Positions 37,341-48,420 are shown, numbered from the stretch's first letter. The stretch is 64,000 bases of DNA from Massilia alkalitolerans DSM 17462 (GCF_000427785.1 NZ_ATYR01000023.1:1-64000), one strand, 5' to 3'. The notes: a model not told the origin generated them from the letters alone. Made by a program: numbers and translations.

Positions 37341-40022
37341 TCAGAAGCGGTAGGTCACGCGCGCATAGATCGTGAAGCCGAGCGGGTCGGTGTAGCGCGG
37401 ATCGTAGCCCAGCTGGAAGTTGGTGACCTGGTTGGTGAAAGGTGGTTCTTCGTCGAACAGGTTCCTGATGCCCGCCGTCAGCTCGGCCTTCTTGTTGCCG
37501 GTGTAGGTGGCCGAGAGCGACCAGATCGAGTAATGCCCGACCTTGTTGAAGAATTCCGGCGCCACCGCCGTGTTCTGGTCGGTGTAGTGCGACATGAAGC
37601 GGTTGACCAGGTTGAAGCTCCAGTCGCCGCGGGCCAGGGTGAACAGCAGGTTGTGGCGCCAGCGGAAGACCGGGGTGGCGTCGGCATAGCGCCCCGCGTT
37701 CTCGGTAAACGGTCCGCCCGGCTCGTTCTGGTAGTCGTACTTGTTGACGTAGGTGCTGTCCAGGTTGACGCTGAGATTGCCGAAGCGCGTGCGCGGCATG
37801 CGGTAGGCCACCGACAGGTCGAGGCCGCGGGTCTTCACCTCGCCGAGGTTGTCGGTGATGGCCAGCACGTACAGCAGGCTGGTGCCTGCCGCGTCGTAGA
37901 CGAACAGGTTGCGGTACTTGTCGAAGTTGCTGAACAGGGTCTGCTCGGCAAGCTCGCTGATCTGGTCCTTCAGGCGGATGTTCCAGTAGTCGAGCGAGAA
38001 CGTGAGGGTTTTTACCGGCTCGACCACGATGCCGGCGCTGTAGGTGCGCGAACGTTCCGGCGACAGGTCGGGATTGCCGCCGCCGCGCACGAACTGCTGC
38101 TGGCCGCAGGCGATGTTCGGATTGGCGCCGGGCGCGGGCACGCCGTTCGGGCAGAGCACAGGATCGTCATAGGTGTCCGAGCTGTTGGTGGTGGTCTGGG
38201 GGCCGTACAGGTCGAACAGCGTCGGCGCGCGGAAGCCCTTGTTGAAGGAGCCGCGCAGCAGCAGTTGCGGGGTCGGCTGCCAGCGCAGCGCCACCTTGGG
38301 GTTGAAGCTGCCGCCGACGTCGCTATAGTGGTCGTAGCGCGCGGCGACGTTGAGTTCGAGGTCCTTCATGATCGGTACGTTCACCTCGCTGAACAGGGCC
38401 CAGATGCTGCGCGCCCCGGACTGGTCCTGCGCGTCGGCCGAGCCCGAGCTGGAAGCCTGCGAGGCCAGTTCGCGGTTGACGAAATACTTGGCGCGGTCGC
38501 GCCGGAATTCGGCGCCGATGGCGAAGCCGAGCGGGCCGCCGGGGAGCGTCATCAGCTCGCGACTGGCGCGCGCGTCCACCGCCGCGCTGTGGATGCGCGC
38601 ATGCAGGTATTCGCCGGACAGGATCGAGTTGCGCAGGTAGTCGGCCCCTTGCGCATTCTGCGGGCCGAAGGGATTCAGGATGCCGGCCGCGACACCGTCG
38701 ATGATGCGCTGGTCGATGACGTAGCCGCCATTGAAGATGCTCTTCGCCTTGCCCAGCGAGTAGGAGATCGCCGTGTTGTAGTCCCAGCCGGCCAGCGTGC
38801 CCTCGAGGCTGGCCAGCAGGCGGTCGGTGATGCTGGAATCGAAGTTGTTGCGCCGGCCGGTCTCGAGCGGCCGCCAGGAGATGTCGAGCGCTTCGCCGCC
38901 CAGGCCGGGGAAGGCCGGCACGATGCCGTTGCCCGGATAGAAGGGGCTGTCGCCCGTCATGGTCACGCCGATGCCCGACAGTGGCGGCGGCGCGACCTGG
39001 GCTTCGTTGGTGCTGCGGCCGTGCACGAATTCCAGTCCGGCCGTGTGCGCGCCGAATTTCTTGTTGAGCCGGGCCATGGCGCTGAACTGGCGCGTCTTGG
39101 GGATGTTGTCGACGAAGCGGGTGTAGTCGAAGGCGCACAGGGGCTCGCCCGGCAGCGCCACCGAGTCGGGCGGCTGGCAGGCCGGGGCATACGGGTTGCC
39201 GGTCACGCCGTTGTCGGAAAAGAAGTTGGCGGGGAAGGTAGTGCCGCTGACCTCGAACATGCCGCGCTCGGGCCGGATGCCGGTGCTGGAGAAGCTGCGA
39301 TCGGTTGCGCGCAGCGCACTTTGCTGGTGCCAGTCGATCACGCCCCACATGCTGAGTCCGTCGCGTTCGAGGTCGCCCCAGCCGCCGGACAGGTTCAGGC
39401 GCTGTTCGTGGCCGCCGCCCTGGGCATAGGGTTCATAGGCCTCGACCACCAGCGCCGCCCCTTCCACCGAGCGCTTGGTGATGAAGTTGATCACGCCGCC
39501 GATGGCGTCGGTGCCGTAGATCGCCGAGGCGCCGTCGCGCAGCACCTCGACCCGCTCCAGCGCGGCCACCGGGATGATGTTGAGGTCGACCGAATCGGCG
39601 AAATACGGGTGGTTCGCCAGCCGCCGCCCGTTAAGGAGCACCAGGGTCTTGTCGCCGCCCAGGCCGCGCAGGTCGGCGGTGGCGCGGCCGCCGGTGCCGG
39701 AACCGACCGCCGCCGTCGAGCCTTCCGACGACTGGTTCATGGGGATCGCGTTCAGCACTTCCTGCGCCGTGGCCAGGCCCTGCTTGGCGAAGTCGGACGC
39801 GCGGATCGTCGTGATCGGCAGCGAGGTCTCGGTGGCCAGGCGCCGGATCGAGGAGCCGGTGATCTCGACGCGCTGCATCGGCGCCGCCGTCGGGGCCGGG
39901 GGCGGCTGTAGGGCAGAGGACGAGGTCTGGGCCAGCAGGGGCGGCGCACATAGCACGAAGCCGGCCGCCGAGCCGCAGGTGGACAGCCGGCGCAGGCTGC
40001 GGGACAGGATGGTTTCGGTCAT
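37341..40022 (-). CDS. TonB-dependent receptor (second tandem pair, copy A)
   Basis: An 893-residue outer-membrane receptor. The start MTETILSRSLRRL leads into a signal peptide with cleavage near LLAQ–T at about residue 32. A Pro/Ala linker, the TonB box region MQRVEITGSSI, and plug blocks DFAKQGLATAQEVLNAIPM, LGGDKTLVLLNGRRLANHP and LERVEVLRDGASAIYGTDAI follow. The barrel includes LLLRGSFNKGFRAPTLFDL and ends VTYRF. GGAG lies eight to nine bases before the ATG at 40022. Its N-terminal 13 residues almost match those of the next receptor (MTETLLSRALRRI). The ligand is unknown. Confidence 0.93.
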   Translation of the reverse strand: MTETILSRSLRRLSTCGSAAGFVLCAPPLLAQTSSSALQPPPAPTAAPMQRVEITGSSIRRLATETSLPITTIRASDFAKQGLATAQEVLNAIPMNQSSEGSTAAVGSGTGGRATADLRGLGGDKTLVLLNGRRLANHPYFADSVDLNIIPVAALERVEVLRDGASAIYGTDAIGGVINFITKRSVEGAALVVEAYEPYAQGGGHEQRLNLSGGWGDLERDGLSMWGVIDWHQQSALRATDRSFSSTGIRPERGMFEVSGTTFPANFFSDNGVTGNPYAPACQPPDSVALPGEPLCAFDYTRFVDNIPKTRQFSAMARLNKKFGAHTAGLEFVHGRSTNEAQVAPPPLSGIGVTMTGDSPFYPGNGIVPAFPGLGGEALDISWRPLETGRRNNFDSSITDRLLASLEGTLAGWDYNTAISYSLGKAKSIFNGGYVIDQRIIDGVAAGILNPFGPQNAQGADYLRNSILSGEYLHARIHSAAVDARASRELMTLPGGPLGFAIGAEFRRDRAKYFVNRELASQASSSGSADAQDQSGARSIWALFSEVNVPIMKDLELNVAARYDHYSDVGGSFNPKVALRWQPTPQLLLRGSFNKGFRAPTLFDLYGPQTTTNSSDTYDDPVLCPNGVPAPGANPNIACGQQQFVRGGGNPDLSPERSRTYSAGIVVEPVKTLTFSLDYWNIRLKDQISELAEQTLFSNFDKYRNLFVYDAAGTSLLYVLAITDNLGEVKTRGLDLSVAYRMPRTRFGNLSVNLDSTYVNKYDYQNEPGGPFTENAGRYADATPVFRWRHNLLFTLARGDWSFNLVNRFMSHYTDQNTAVAPEFFNKVGHYSIWSLSATYTGNKKAELTAGIRNLFDEEPPFTNQVTNFQLGYDPRYTDPLGFTIYARVTYRF

Positions 40023-40060
40023 CTTGGGCTCCGGATGGGGGGAAGATGGCGCGCAGCAAC

Positions 40061-40097
40061 GCCCGGGCAGGGCGCGATTGCGCGCCCTGCCCCGGGC
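40061..40097. terminator. Strong GC hairpin between two tandem receptor genes
   Basis: GCCCGGGCAGGGCGCG, loop ATTG, CGCGCCCTGCCCCGGGC: a stem of about 16 pairs with one unpaired base. There is no T tract on either strand, so it is not a clear intrinsic terminator. It may be an RNA-stabilising or attenuating hairpin in the receptor-to-receptor spacer. Confidence 0.5.
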
Positions 40098-40113
40098 ACT
40101 GCTTGCCGGGGGT

Positions 40114-42990
40114 TTAGAAGGTGTAGCGCGCTCCCAGGGTGAACAGACGGCCCACCGCGCCGGCATAGTCGAGCGGGTTATAGGAGACGGCGCCGTAGGT
40201 CAGCGGATCCAGTGGCGCGACCTTGTCGAACACGTTCTGGATCGAGCCGAACACCTCCCATTTCTGCTGCGGCTTCCAGCGGAACACCAGGTCCACGGTG
40301 GTGAACGAGGCCAGTTCGCAGTCGGTCGGTGCGTCGTTGCCGTTGGCGAAGTGGCTGGCGCAACCTTCCGGATCGTCCTTGAACAGGGTGTTGTCGATCT
40401 TGCCGCGGTAGTTCACGTTAGCGGACAGGCGGAAGTTGCTGCGCTCCCAGGTGGCGCGCAGGTTGGCCCGGTTGTCCGGCGTGCCGACGCAGTTGGTCAC
40501 GTCGCAGTTGCCGTGGGTGCCCGCGAAGTCCTGCGATGTGCCGTCGCGCTCGGTACGTAGCCACTTGAACAGGTGGGTCCACTTGGCGTCGAATACCAGG
40601 TTGCCGAGGTCGTTCGGCAGGGGCATGCTGTGGCGGGCATCGAGGTCGAGGCCGCGCACCTTGGTCTGGGCCGAGTTGACGTAACTGGCCAGCACCGCCG
40701 TGATGGCGCCGGGATCGCCTGGAATGCCGGCCTGGGCCGTCGTGGGATCGCGCGCGACGCGCCCGGCGAGGATGGCGGCAGGAATCTGCTCCTGGTTGAT
40801 CTCGTTCTTGCGCTTGATCTGCCAGTAGTCGAGCGAGATGCTGGTGCGCGGCAGCGGGTCCCAGATGATGCCGACGTTATAGCTCTTCGAGCGCTCGGGA
40901 TCGAGGTCCGGGTTGGGCGAGGTGATCAGCGCGATGTTGGCCGGGTTGCAGGCCACCTGCACGCCGAGCGCGCAGCGCACCGGGTCGGAGGCGTTGGTGA
41001 AGGCGGCCAGGCCGCCGACCCCGTTCTCCGCCGGGCTCGGCGCACGGAAGCCGCGGGCCCAGGTGGCGCGCAGGGCGAACTGGCGCGCCGGCGTCCACTT
41101 CACGCCGACTTTCGGCGTGTAGGCATTGCCCACGTCGGTGAAATGGTCCCAGCGCATGGCGCCAGTCAGCTCGACGCCGGGCCAGACGGGCGCCAGCACC
41201 TCGCCGTACATGGCGAATACGTTGCGCTGGCCGTCATAGGCCGAATAGCCGAGGCCGATGATGTTGCCGCGTTCGGTGCCGGTGGTGGGCTCGAGCTCGG
41301 CCGATTCGTGGCGGAATTCGGCGCCGACCGCCACGCCGAGCGGGCCGCCGGCCAGCTTGCCGAATTCGCGGGTGGCCTTGAAATCGAGCTGGGCGATCTC
41401 GGTCTTGGCGTCGTTCGAGATTTCCGGCGACAGCGCGGCGTACACGGCCGGGGAATTCAGGAAGGCATTCTCGCCGATGCGCCAGACGGTGCCGACCGGC
41501 AGCGCGCGGTAGCCGGGATTGTTGGCGATAGCGGTGGCGATGTTGGTCGCCGTGGGGTTGAGCAGGGCAAAGGTGGCGTCGCGCTGGAGGAAGCCGTTGC
41601 GGTCGTTGCTGACCCTGCTGCTGGAGTACAGCAGCGAGCTGTCCCAGTCCCAGCCGATATGGGTGCCGCGCACGCCGACCAGCGCCCGCGTGAAGGTCGA
41701 TTCGATGTCCGAGCGGCGCGGGCCGACGTCGCCCGCGAGGTAGCGCAAGCGCGCCTCGCGCCCGAAATACGGGTTGTCCGGGTGGGTCGGCCCGAAGGCG
41801 GCGCCGGCGCCGCTGACCGGGCCGCCCGGATAGCCCTGGTTGGCGCTGATGGTCGAGGGCGTCGTGGAAGTCCGGCTCAGGCTGTTGTAGAGGTTGAGTT
41901 CGGTATATGCCTCGACCTCATTGTTCAGCTTGAAGGTGCCGCGTCCGAACAGCGACCCGTATTCCTGGTCGGGCTGGATCTGGCTGTACAGGTGGGCGGC
42001 ATCGATCAGGCAGCCGCCGCCCGGGTCGCCCTGCGGGTGGTTGGTGAAGTTGTTGCAGGCCGCCCCCGGGAAGAAGCGGGTGAAGCCGGCCCCGGCCGGG
42101 TTGCCCCGGTTGTAGTAGTCGAGCGTGTCGGGGTTGCGCACGTTGCCGTTGATGGCGCTGCCGGAGGCGTTGTTGCCGGTGATGGCGCCGGTGCCGCCCA
42201 GCCCCTCCTGGGCCGAGTAGCCCCAGGGCCGCAGGTCGGCCTTGCCGACCCAGTCGCGGTTGCCGCGCTCGCGGTTCCAGATTTCGTCGGTCTTCTTGTA
42301 TTCGAAGTTGAGCAGCACGTTGTAGCGGTCGGTGTCGAGGTCGCCCTTGCCCCAGGTGACGGCGACGTTGTATTGCTGGCCGTCGCCGGCGGTGGAGGTG
42401 CCGGCCAGGGCGCGCACCGTGCTGCCAGTGAAATCGCGCCGCAGGATGACGTTGACCACGCCGGCGATGGCGTCGGAACCGTAGATGGCCGAGGCGCCGT
42501 CCTTCAGGATCTCGACCCGTTCGACGGCATCGGTGGGAATGACGTTGAGGTCGGCGAACACCTTCTGGCCGTCGTCGGCGAGCCCGTAGGGCGCCATGCG
42601 CCGGCCGTTGAGCAGCACCAGGGTCGAGGCGGTGCCGAGGCCGCGCAGCGAAATGCCGGACGCACCGGCGGCGAAGCCGCCGCCGAAGCTGGACGGGACC
42701 GAGCCCGAGTTGTCGACCGCCAGCGTCTGCAGCAGCTCGGCAACCGTGGTCTTGCCCGAGCGTTCGATGTCGGCCCGGTTCACGGTCTGCACCGACGAGG
42801 CGGTTTCGGCCTGGGCGCGGCGGATGTTCGAACCGGTGATCTCGACGCGGGCAACGGGTGTGGGCGCCGCCTCCTGTGCCGCCACGTGAGGGGCCGCCGC
42901 CAGCAGGGGAAAGCCGACTGACAACAGGCCGACGGCGCCGCCGCCGGCAAAGATGCGCCGCAGGGCGCGCGAAAGCAGGGTTTCAGTCAT
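40114..42990 (-). CDS. TonB-dependent receptor (second tandem pair, copy B)
   Basis: A 958-residue outer-membrane receptor. MTETLLSRALRRIFAGG opens a signal peptide with cleavage near VAAQ–E at about residue 36. The TonB box region VARVEITGSNIRR is followed by the plug (IERSGKTTVAELLQTLAVD, LGTASTLVLLNGRRMAPYG, VERVEILKDGASAIYGSDAI, GVVNVILRRD) and a barrel with LRATWARGFRAPSPAENG, ending GARYTF. Four extracellular-loop cysteines occur near the C-terminus (GNCDVTNCVG, EGCASH…DCEL). The ATG at 42990 follows GGAG. The neighbour downstream is 91 bases away and probably co-transcribed. Confidence 0.93.
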   Translation of the reverse strand: MTETLLSRALRRIFAGGGAVGLLSVGFPLLAAAPHVAAQEAAPTPVARVEITGSNIRRAQAETASSVQTVNRADIERSGKTTVAELLQTLAVDNSGSVPSSFGGGFAAGASGISLRGLGTASTLVLLNGRRMAPYGLADDGQKVFADLNVIPTDAVERVEILKDGASAIYGSDAIAGVVNVILRRDFTGSTVRALAGTSTAGDGQQYNVAVTWGKGDLDTDRYNVLLNFEYKKTDEIWNRERGNRDWVGKADLRPWGYSAQEGLGGTGAITGNNASGSAINGNVRNPDTLDYYNRGNPAGAGFTRFFPGAACNNFTNHPQGDPGGGCLIDAAHLYSQIQPDQEYGSLFGRGTFKLNNEVEAYTELNLYNSLSRTSTTPSTISANQGYPGGPVSGAGAAFGPTHPDNPYFGREARLRYLAGDVGPRRSDIESTFTRALVGVRGTHIGWDWDSSLLYSSSRVSNDRNGFLQRDATFALLNPTATNIATAIANNPGYRALPVGTVWRIGENAFLNSPAVYAALSPEISNDAKTEIAQLDFKATREFGKLAGGPLGVAVGAEFRHESAELEPTTGTERGNIIGLGYSAYDGQRNVFAMYGEVLAPVWPGVELTGAMRWDHFTDVGNAYTPKVGVKWTPARQFALRATWARGFRAPSPAENGVGGLAAFTNASDPVRCALGVQVACNPANIALITSPNPDLDPERSKSYNVGIIWDPLPRTSISLDYWQIKRKNEINQEQIPAAILAGRVARDPTTAQAGIPGDPGAITAVLASYVNSAQTKVRGLDLDARHSMPLPNDLGNLVFDAKWTHLFKWLRTERDGTSQDFAGTHGNCDVTNCVGTPDNRANLRATWERSNFRLSANVNYRGKIDNTLFKDDPEGCASHFANGNDAPTDCELASFTTVDLVFRWKPQQKWEVFGSIQNVFDKVAPLDPLTYGAVSYNPLDYAGAVGRLFTLGARYTF

Positions 42991-43298
42991 GTCCGGACTC
43001 CAGTGGTTGGGATTGTTCCCGCTGTCTTCGCGCCGGCCTTTGTTGAGTACAATCAAGTTCCTAAACGACTTTTCTTGCGAGAACACAAGAACGGCGCGAA
43101 GCAGTCGGGGGCTTGCATCGACTTTTGCACCGCTGGATGAACGGCGACTGATCCCGATCAAGGTGCGCGGAAAGGTAGGGAACAGCTGTAGGATTCCCGC
43201 AACCGGTCGACAAATCCGCCGATGCCAGTCCGCATGCCGGGCTGCGCGCAAGCGATCGAGGCTGGGGGCAGGCTGCGACAGAGCCTCCCGGAAAAGGC

Positions 43299-43328
43299 TT
43301 GCCAAGCGTTACACAATGGCGTTATAGT
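43299..43328 (+). promoter_or_regulatory. Sigma-70 promoter of the aroG leader
   Basis: TTGCCA (43299–43304), an 18-base spacer and TATAGT (43323–43328). Each hexamer differs from consensus at one position. The predicted start near 43335 gives a leader of about 205 bases before aroG. Confidence 0.75.
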
Positions 43329-43364
43329 CAGTCGACCAGGTCTTCGGACCAACACGGATTTTCC

Positions 43365-43433
43365 ATGCGCCAGCACGTTTTCTTTACCTGCTACTTTTAC
43401 TTTAGCCATTCCAGCCCCTTGGCGGTGGAGTAG
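43365..43433 (+). CDS. Phe/Tyr-rich leader peptide of the DAHP synthase gene
   Basis: A 22-residue peptide starting MRQHV and containing FFTCYFYF at residues 6–13: four phenylalanines and two tyrosines in eight codons. It lies about 30 bases after the predicted transcription start and 108 bases before the aroG start. An intrinsic terminator (43479–43507) lies between. This is the layout of a ribosome-mediated attenuator. Ribosomes stalling at Phe or Tyr codons (43380–43403) would leave TGGCGGT (43420–43426) free to pair with the terminator's 5' arm. The tight fit of codon content, spacing and competing stems makes it convincing, though no known leader sequence was matched. Confidence 0.85.
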   Translation: MRQHVFFTCYFYFSHSSPLAVE

Positions 43434-43507
43434 CGGCAGGTTCACGCGATTCAAGAACAGTCCGACGCAAATCCAGACAAACCGCCAGCGATGGCGGTTT
43501 TTTTATT
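43420..43507 (+). promoter_or_regulatory. Transcription attenuator: antiterminator and terminator of aroG
   Basis: Terminator: AAACCGCCA (43479–43487), loop GCGA, TGGCGGTTT (43492–43500), ending in seven T (43498–43504). Competing antiterminator: TGGCGGT at 43420–43426, an exact copy of the terminator's 3' arm, can pair instead with ACCGCCA at 43481–43487. The upstream copy overlaps codons 18–21 of the leader peptide. A ribosome reaching the stop codon at 43431 would cover it (terminator forms), while a ribosome stalled at the Phe/Tyr codons would not (read-through). Confidence 0.85.
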
Positions 43508-43541
43508 TCCAGCCCAGCCCAGACCAGATACGGAGTACAGC

Positions 43542-44600
43542 ATGCCTCGCACCGACGATTTACGCATCCGCGAAATGAAGGAACTGACGCCGCCCGCGCA
43601 CCTGATCCGCGAGTTCCCGGTCACCCCGGCGGCCGAGCAGACCGCCGCCAGCGCGCGCGTCGCCCTGCACCGCATCCTGCACGGCCAGGACGACCGCGTG
43701 ATGGTGGTGGTCGGCCCGTGCTCGATCCACGACCCGAAGGCGGCGCTCGAGTATGCGCGCGGCCTGGCCGAGCAGCGCCGCCGGTTCAAGGGCGAGCTCG
43801 AGATCATCATGCGCGTGTATTTCGAGAAGCCGCGCACCACGGTCGGCTGGAAGGGCATGATCAACGACCCCTACATGGACAACAGCTTCCGCATCAACGA
43901 CGGCCTGCGCATGGCGCGCGAGCTGCTGCGCGACGTCAACGAGATGGGGCTGCCGGCCGGCACCGAGTTCCTGGACGTGATCAGCCCGCAGTACATCGCC
44001 GACCTGATCAGTTGGGGCGCCATCGGGGCCCGGACCACCGAATCGCAGGTGCACCGCGAGCTGGCCTCGGGCCTGTCCTGTCCGGTTGGCTTCAAGAACG
44101 GCACCGACGGCAACATCAAGATCGCGGCCGACGCGATCAAGGCGGCCTCGCAGCCGCACCACTTCCTGTCCGTGACCAAGGGCGGGCATTCGGCGATCGT
44201 GTCGACCTCCGGCAACGAGGACTGCCACATCATCCTGCGCGGCGGCAAGACGCCGAACTACGACGCGGCCAGCGTGGAAGAGGCCTGCAGGCAGCTGGCG
44301 GCCAACGGTCTGGCCAGCCGCCTGATGATCGATGCCTCGCATGCCAACAGCAGCAAGAACCCGCAGAACCAGGTGCCGGTGTGCGCCGACATCGCCTCGC
44401 AGATCGCGGCGGGCGACGACCGCATCGTCGGCGTGATGATCGAGTCGCACCTGGTGGGCGGCCGCCAGGACCTGGTGCCGGGCAAGGAGCTGACCTACGG
44501 CCAGTCGGTCACCGATGGCTGCATCGACTGGGAAACCAGCATCGGGGTGCTGGAAGGACTGGCCGAGGCCGTGAAGCAGCGCCGCCTGCGGCAGGACTGA
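43542..44600 (+). CDS. aroG: 3-deoxy-7-phosphoheptulonate (DAHP) synthase, type I
   Basis: A 352-residue enzyme condensing phosphoenolpyruvate and erythrose-4-phosphate in the first step of the shikimate pathway. Family blocks are present: VVVGPCSIHDPKAALEYA (with the metal cysteine), FEKPRTTVGWKGMINDP, GTEFLDVISPQYIADLISWGAIGARTTESQVHREL (segments of it), and the late SHANSSKNPQNQ block with a metal histidine. It belongs to the AroF/G/H branch whose members are feedback-inhibited by Phe, Tyr or Trp. The Phe/Tyr codons of its leader suggest Phe and/or Tyr here. The ATG at 43542 follows CGGAG at 43531–43535; an in-frame upstream ATG lies inside the terminator and is rejected. Confidence 0.95.
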   Translation: MPRTDDLRIREMKELTPPAHLIREFPVTPAAEQTAASARVALHRILHGQDDRVMVVVGPCSIHDPKAALEYARGLAEQRRRFKGELEIIMRVYFEKPRTTVGWKGMINDPYMDNSFRINDGLRMARELLRDVNEMGLPAGTEFLDVISPQYIADLISWGAIGARTTESQVHRELASGLSCPVGFKNGTDGNIKIAADAIKAASQPHHFLSVTKGGHSAIVSTSGNEDCHIILRGGKTPNYDAASVEEACRQLAANGLASRLMIDASHANSSKNPQNQVPVCADIASQIAAGDDRIVGVMIESHLVGGRQDLVPGKELTYGQSVTDGCIDWETSIGVLEGLAEAVKQRRLRQD

Positions 44601-44704
44601 GTATTTCCCAGGTTATGGCGAGGCGATGAAAAGGAATGGCTCGTCCCTGTCATGGCAAGCCAACATGACGGCAAAATAGGCGGGTTCAACCATCCAGGAG
44701 TCAC

Positions 44705-45643
44705 ATGCTGAGTTTTATCGTCCGCCGGCTGTGGCAGATGCTGCCGACCATGCTCGGGGTGGTGCTGCTGGTGTTCTTGCTGTTCAACTGGGTCGGCGGC
44801 GACCCGGCCTACCTGCTGGCCGGGAAGATGGCCGATACCGCCGCCATCGAGAACATCCGGCGCCAGCTCGGCACCGACCAGCCCTGGCCGGTGCAGCTGT
44901 GGATCTTCATCAAGCAGATCCTGACTTTCGATTTCGGCAATGCCTGGAGCACGGGCGAACCGGTGTCGCACATCATTTCCAGCCGGCTGGGACCGTCCCT
45001 GACCGTGCTGGTGCCGCTCACCATCCTGGAGACCGTGCTGGGCATCGCCCTGGCCCTGGCCATCGCCTTTGTCCGCGGCTCGCTGACCGACCGCGCGGTG
45101 ATGGTGGCCTGCACGGTCGGCATGTCGATCTCGATCCTGGTCTACATCATCGTGTTCCAGTACCTGTTCGCCTACAAGCTGGGGCTGTTCCCGGTGCAGG
45201 GCTGGGGCAACAGCCTGGGGGAGAACCTGCTGCGCTATGCGCTGCTGCCCATCATTATCGGCCTCGCTGTTTCGATCGCGCCGACCCTGCGCCTGTACCG
45301 CAGCTTCGTGCTCGACGAAGTGGGGCAGGACTACGTGCGCACCGCGCGCGCCAAGGGCTTGCCCGAGCGGCGCGTGGTCTGGGTGCACGTGCTGCGCAAT
45401 GCGGCGATCCCGATCATCACCCATGTCATGGCCAACCTGCCGGCCTTGCTGATCGGCGCTTTCTTGCTCGAGCGCTTTTTCGGCATCCCGGGCATCGGGC
45501 GTGAAGTCATCCTGGCGGTCGAGCGCAGCGACTTCCCGGTGATCAAGGCGATCACGGTCTACGTGGCCGCCGCAACCATGGTGTTCAACCTGCTGGCCGA
45601 CCTGCTGTACCAGGCCGTTGATCCGCGGGTGCAGCTGAAATGA
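44705..45643 (+). CDS. ABC transporter permease, DppB/OppB type
   Basis: A 312-residue inner-membrane protein with about six membrane helices, starting MLSFIVRRLWQMLPTMLGVV. The cytoplasmic EAA-like loop (DEVGQDYVRTARAKGLPERRVVWVHVLRNA, given in parts) contacts the ATPase, and the family ending FNLLADLLYQAVDPRVQ is complete. It pairs with the second permease, whose start overlaps its stop (ATGA). The family imports di- or oligopeptides, nickel, or related solutes; the substrate is unknown because no binding protein is encoded nearby. Confidence 0.92.
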   Translation: MLSFIVRRLWQMLPTMLGVVLLVFLLFNWVGGDPAYLLAGKMADTAAIENIRRQLGTDQPWPVQLWIFIKQILTFDFGNAWSTGEPVSHIISSRLGPSLTVLVPLTILETVLGIALALAIAFVRGSLTDRAVMVACTVGMSISILVYIIVFQYLFAYKLGLFPVQGWGNSLGENLLRYALLPIIIGLAVSIAPTLRLYRSFVLDEVGQDYVRTARAKGLPERRVVWVHVLRNAAIPIITHVMANLPALLIGAFLLERFFGIPGIGREVILAVERSDFPVIKAITVYVAAATMVFNLLADLLYQAVDPRVQLK

Positions 45644-46646
45644 ACGGAACCATGCAATCCCCTGGCCTGTGGGCCCTGGCCTGGCGCCGCCTGCGCGCCG
45701 ACCGCGTCGCCATGGGCGCGCTGGCGGTGGTGCTGGGTTTTCTCCTGATGCTGGTGCTGTCCAGCGCCGGCCTGGTTGCCGCCGACTGGGAAGAAGAAGT
45801 GGCGGTCAATTACGCGCCGCCCAGCTTCGTGGGCGCCGACGCGGGCGCGAGGGCGCTGGCCGAGGCCCAGCTGCCGCGCGAGACGCCACCGAACGCCTTC
45901 GACCCGCTGGCGCAGGAGCTGGCGGAGCTCAAGGCCCGGGTCCGCGCCATCCATCCGCCAGTGGAAAAGGCGACCACGCTGCCCTTCGGGGCCGACAAGT
46001 GGGGCCACGACATCCTCAAGAAGACCATCAAGGGCGGCGAGACCTCGATCGTGGTTGGCCTGGTGGCGGCTTTCGTGGCGGTGGCGCTGGGCACCTTGTT
46101 CGGGGCGCTGTCGGGCTTCTACGGCGGTGTTGTCGACGACCTGTTCAACTGGTTCTACAGCATCTTCACCTCGATCCCCGCGATCCTGATGATCCTAACC
46201 GTGGCCGCGGTGCTGCAGCAGAAGGGCGTGATGACCATCGTCCTGATCCTCGGCCTGACCGGCTGGACCGGGCCCTACCGCCTGATGCGCGCCGAATACA
46301 TCAAGCACAAGGCGCGCGAATACGTGATGGCGGCCGACGCCATCGGCGCGTCAAGCGCGCGCCGGATGTTCGGCCACATCCTGCCCAACGTCTCGCACGT
46401 GGCCCTGGTGCAGATGTCGATCCTGGTGGTCGGCTTCATCAAGGCCGAGGTGATCCTGTCCTTCCTCGGCTTCGGCGTGCCGGTCGGCGTGGTGTCCTGG
46501 GGCAGCATGCTGAACGAGGCGCAGAACGAGCTCATCCTCGGCAAGTGGTGGCAGCTGGCGGCCGCCGCGAGCGCGATGGCGCTGCTGGTGACGGCCTTCT
46601 CCCTGTTCGCGGACGCCCTGCGCGACGCCCTCGACCCCAAGCTCAA

Positions 46647-46650
<4 letters not shown>
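45640..46650 (+). CDS. ABC transporter permease, DppC/OppC type
   Basis: A 336-residue inner-membrane permease. The N-terminus carries the OppC-type block (WALAWRRLRADRVAMGALAV) and one membrane helix. An unusually long periplasmic stretch (about residues 45–110, with WEEEVAVNYAPPSF and a charged LAQELAELKARVRAIH helix) follows before WGHDILKKTIKGGETSIVVG. The EAA loop (EYVMAADAIGASSARRMFGH) and the end LFADALRDALDPKLK are intact. Both its start and its stop overlap neighbouring genes by ATGA, so the three ABC genes are strictly coupled. Confidence 0.92.
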
Positions 46651-48338
<1,688 letters not shown>

Positions 48339-48420
48339 GGTGGACGGCAGAGCCGTCCACCCTACTGAAATACAACAGTAGCTGCCAGCGTCGCCGTTGA
48401 AAGTCAGCTACACTAACGCG

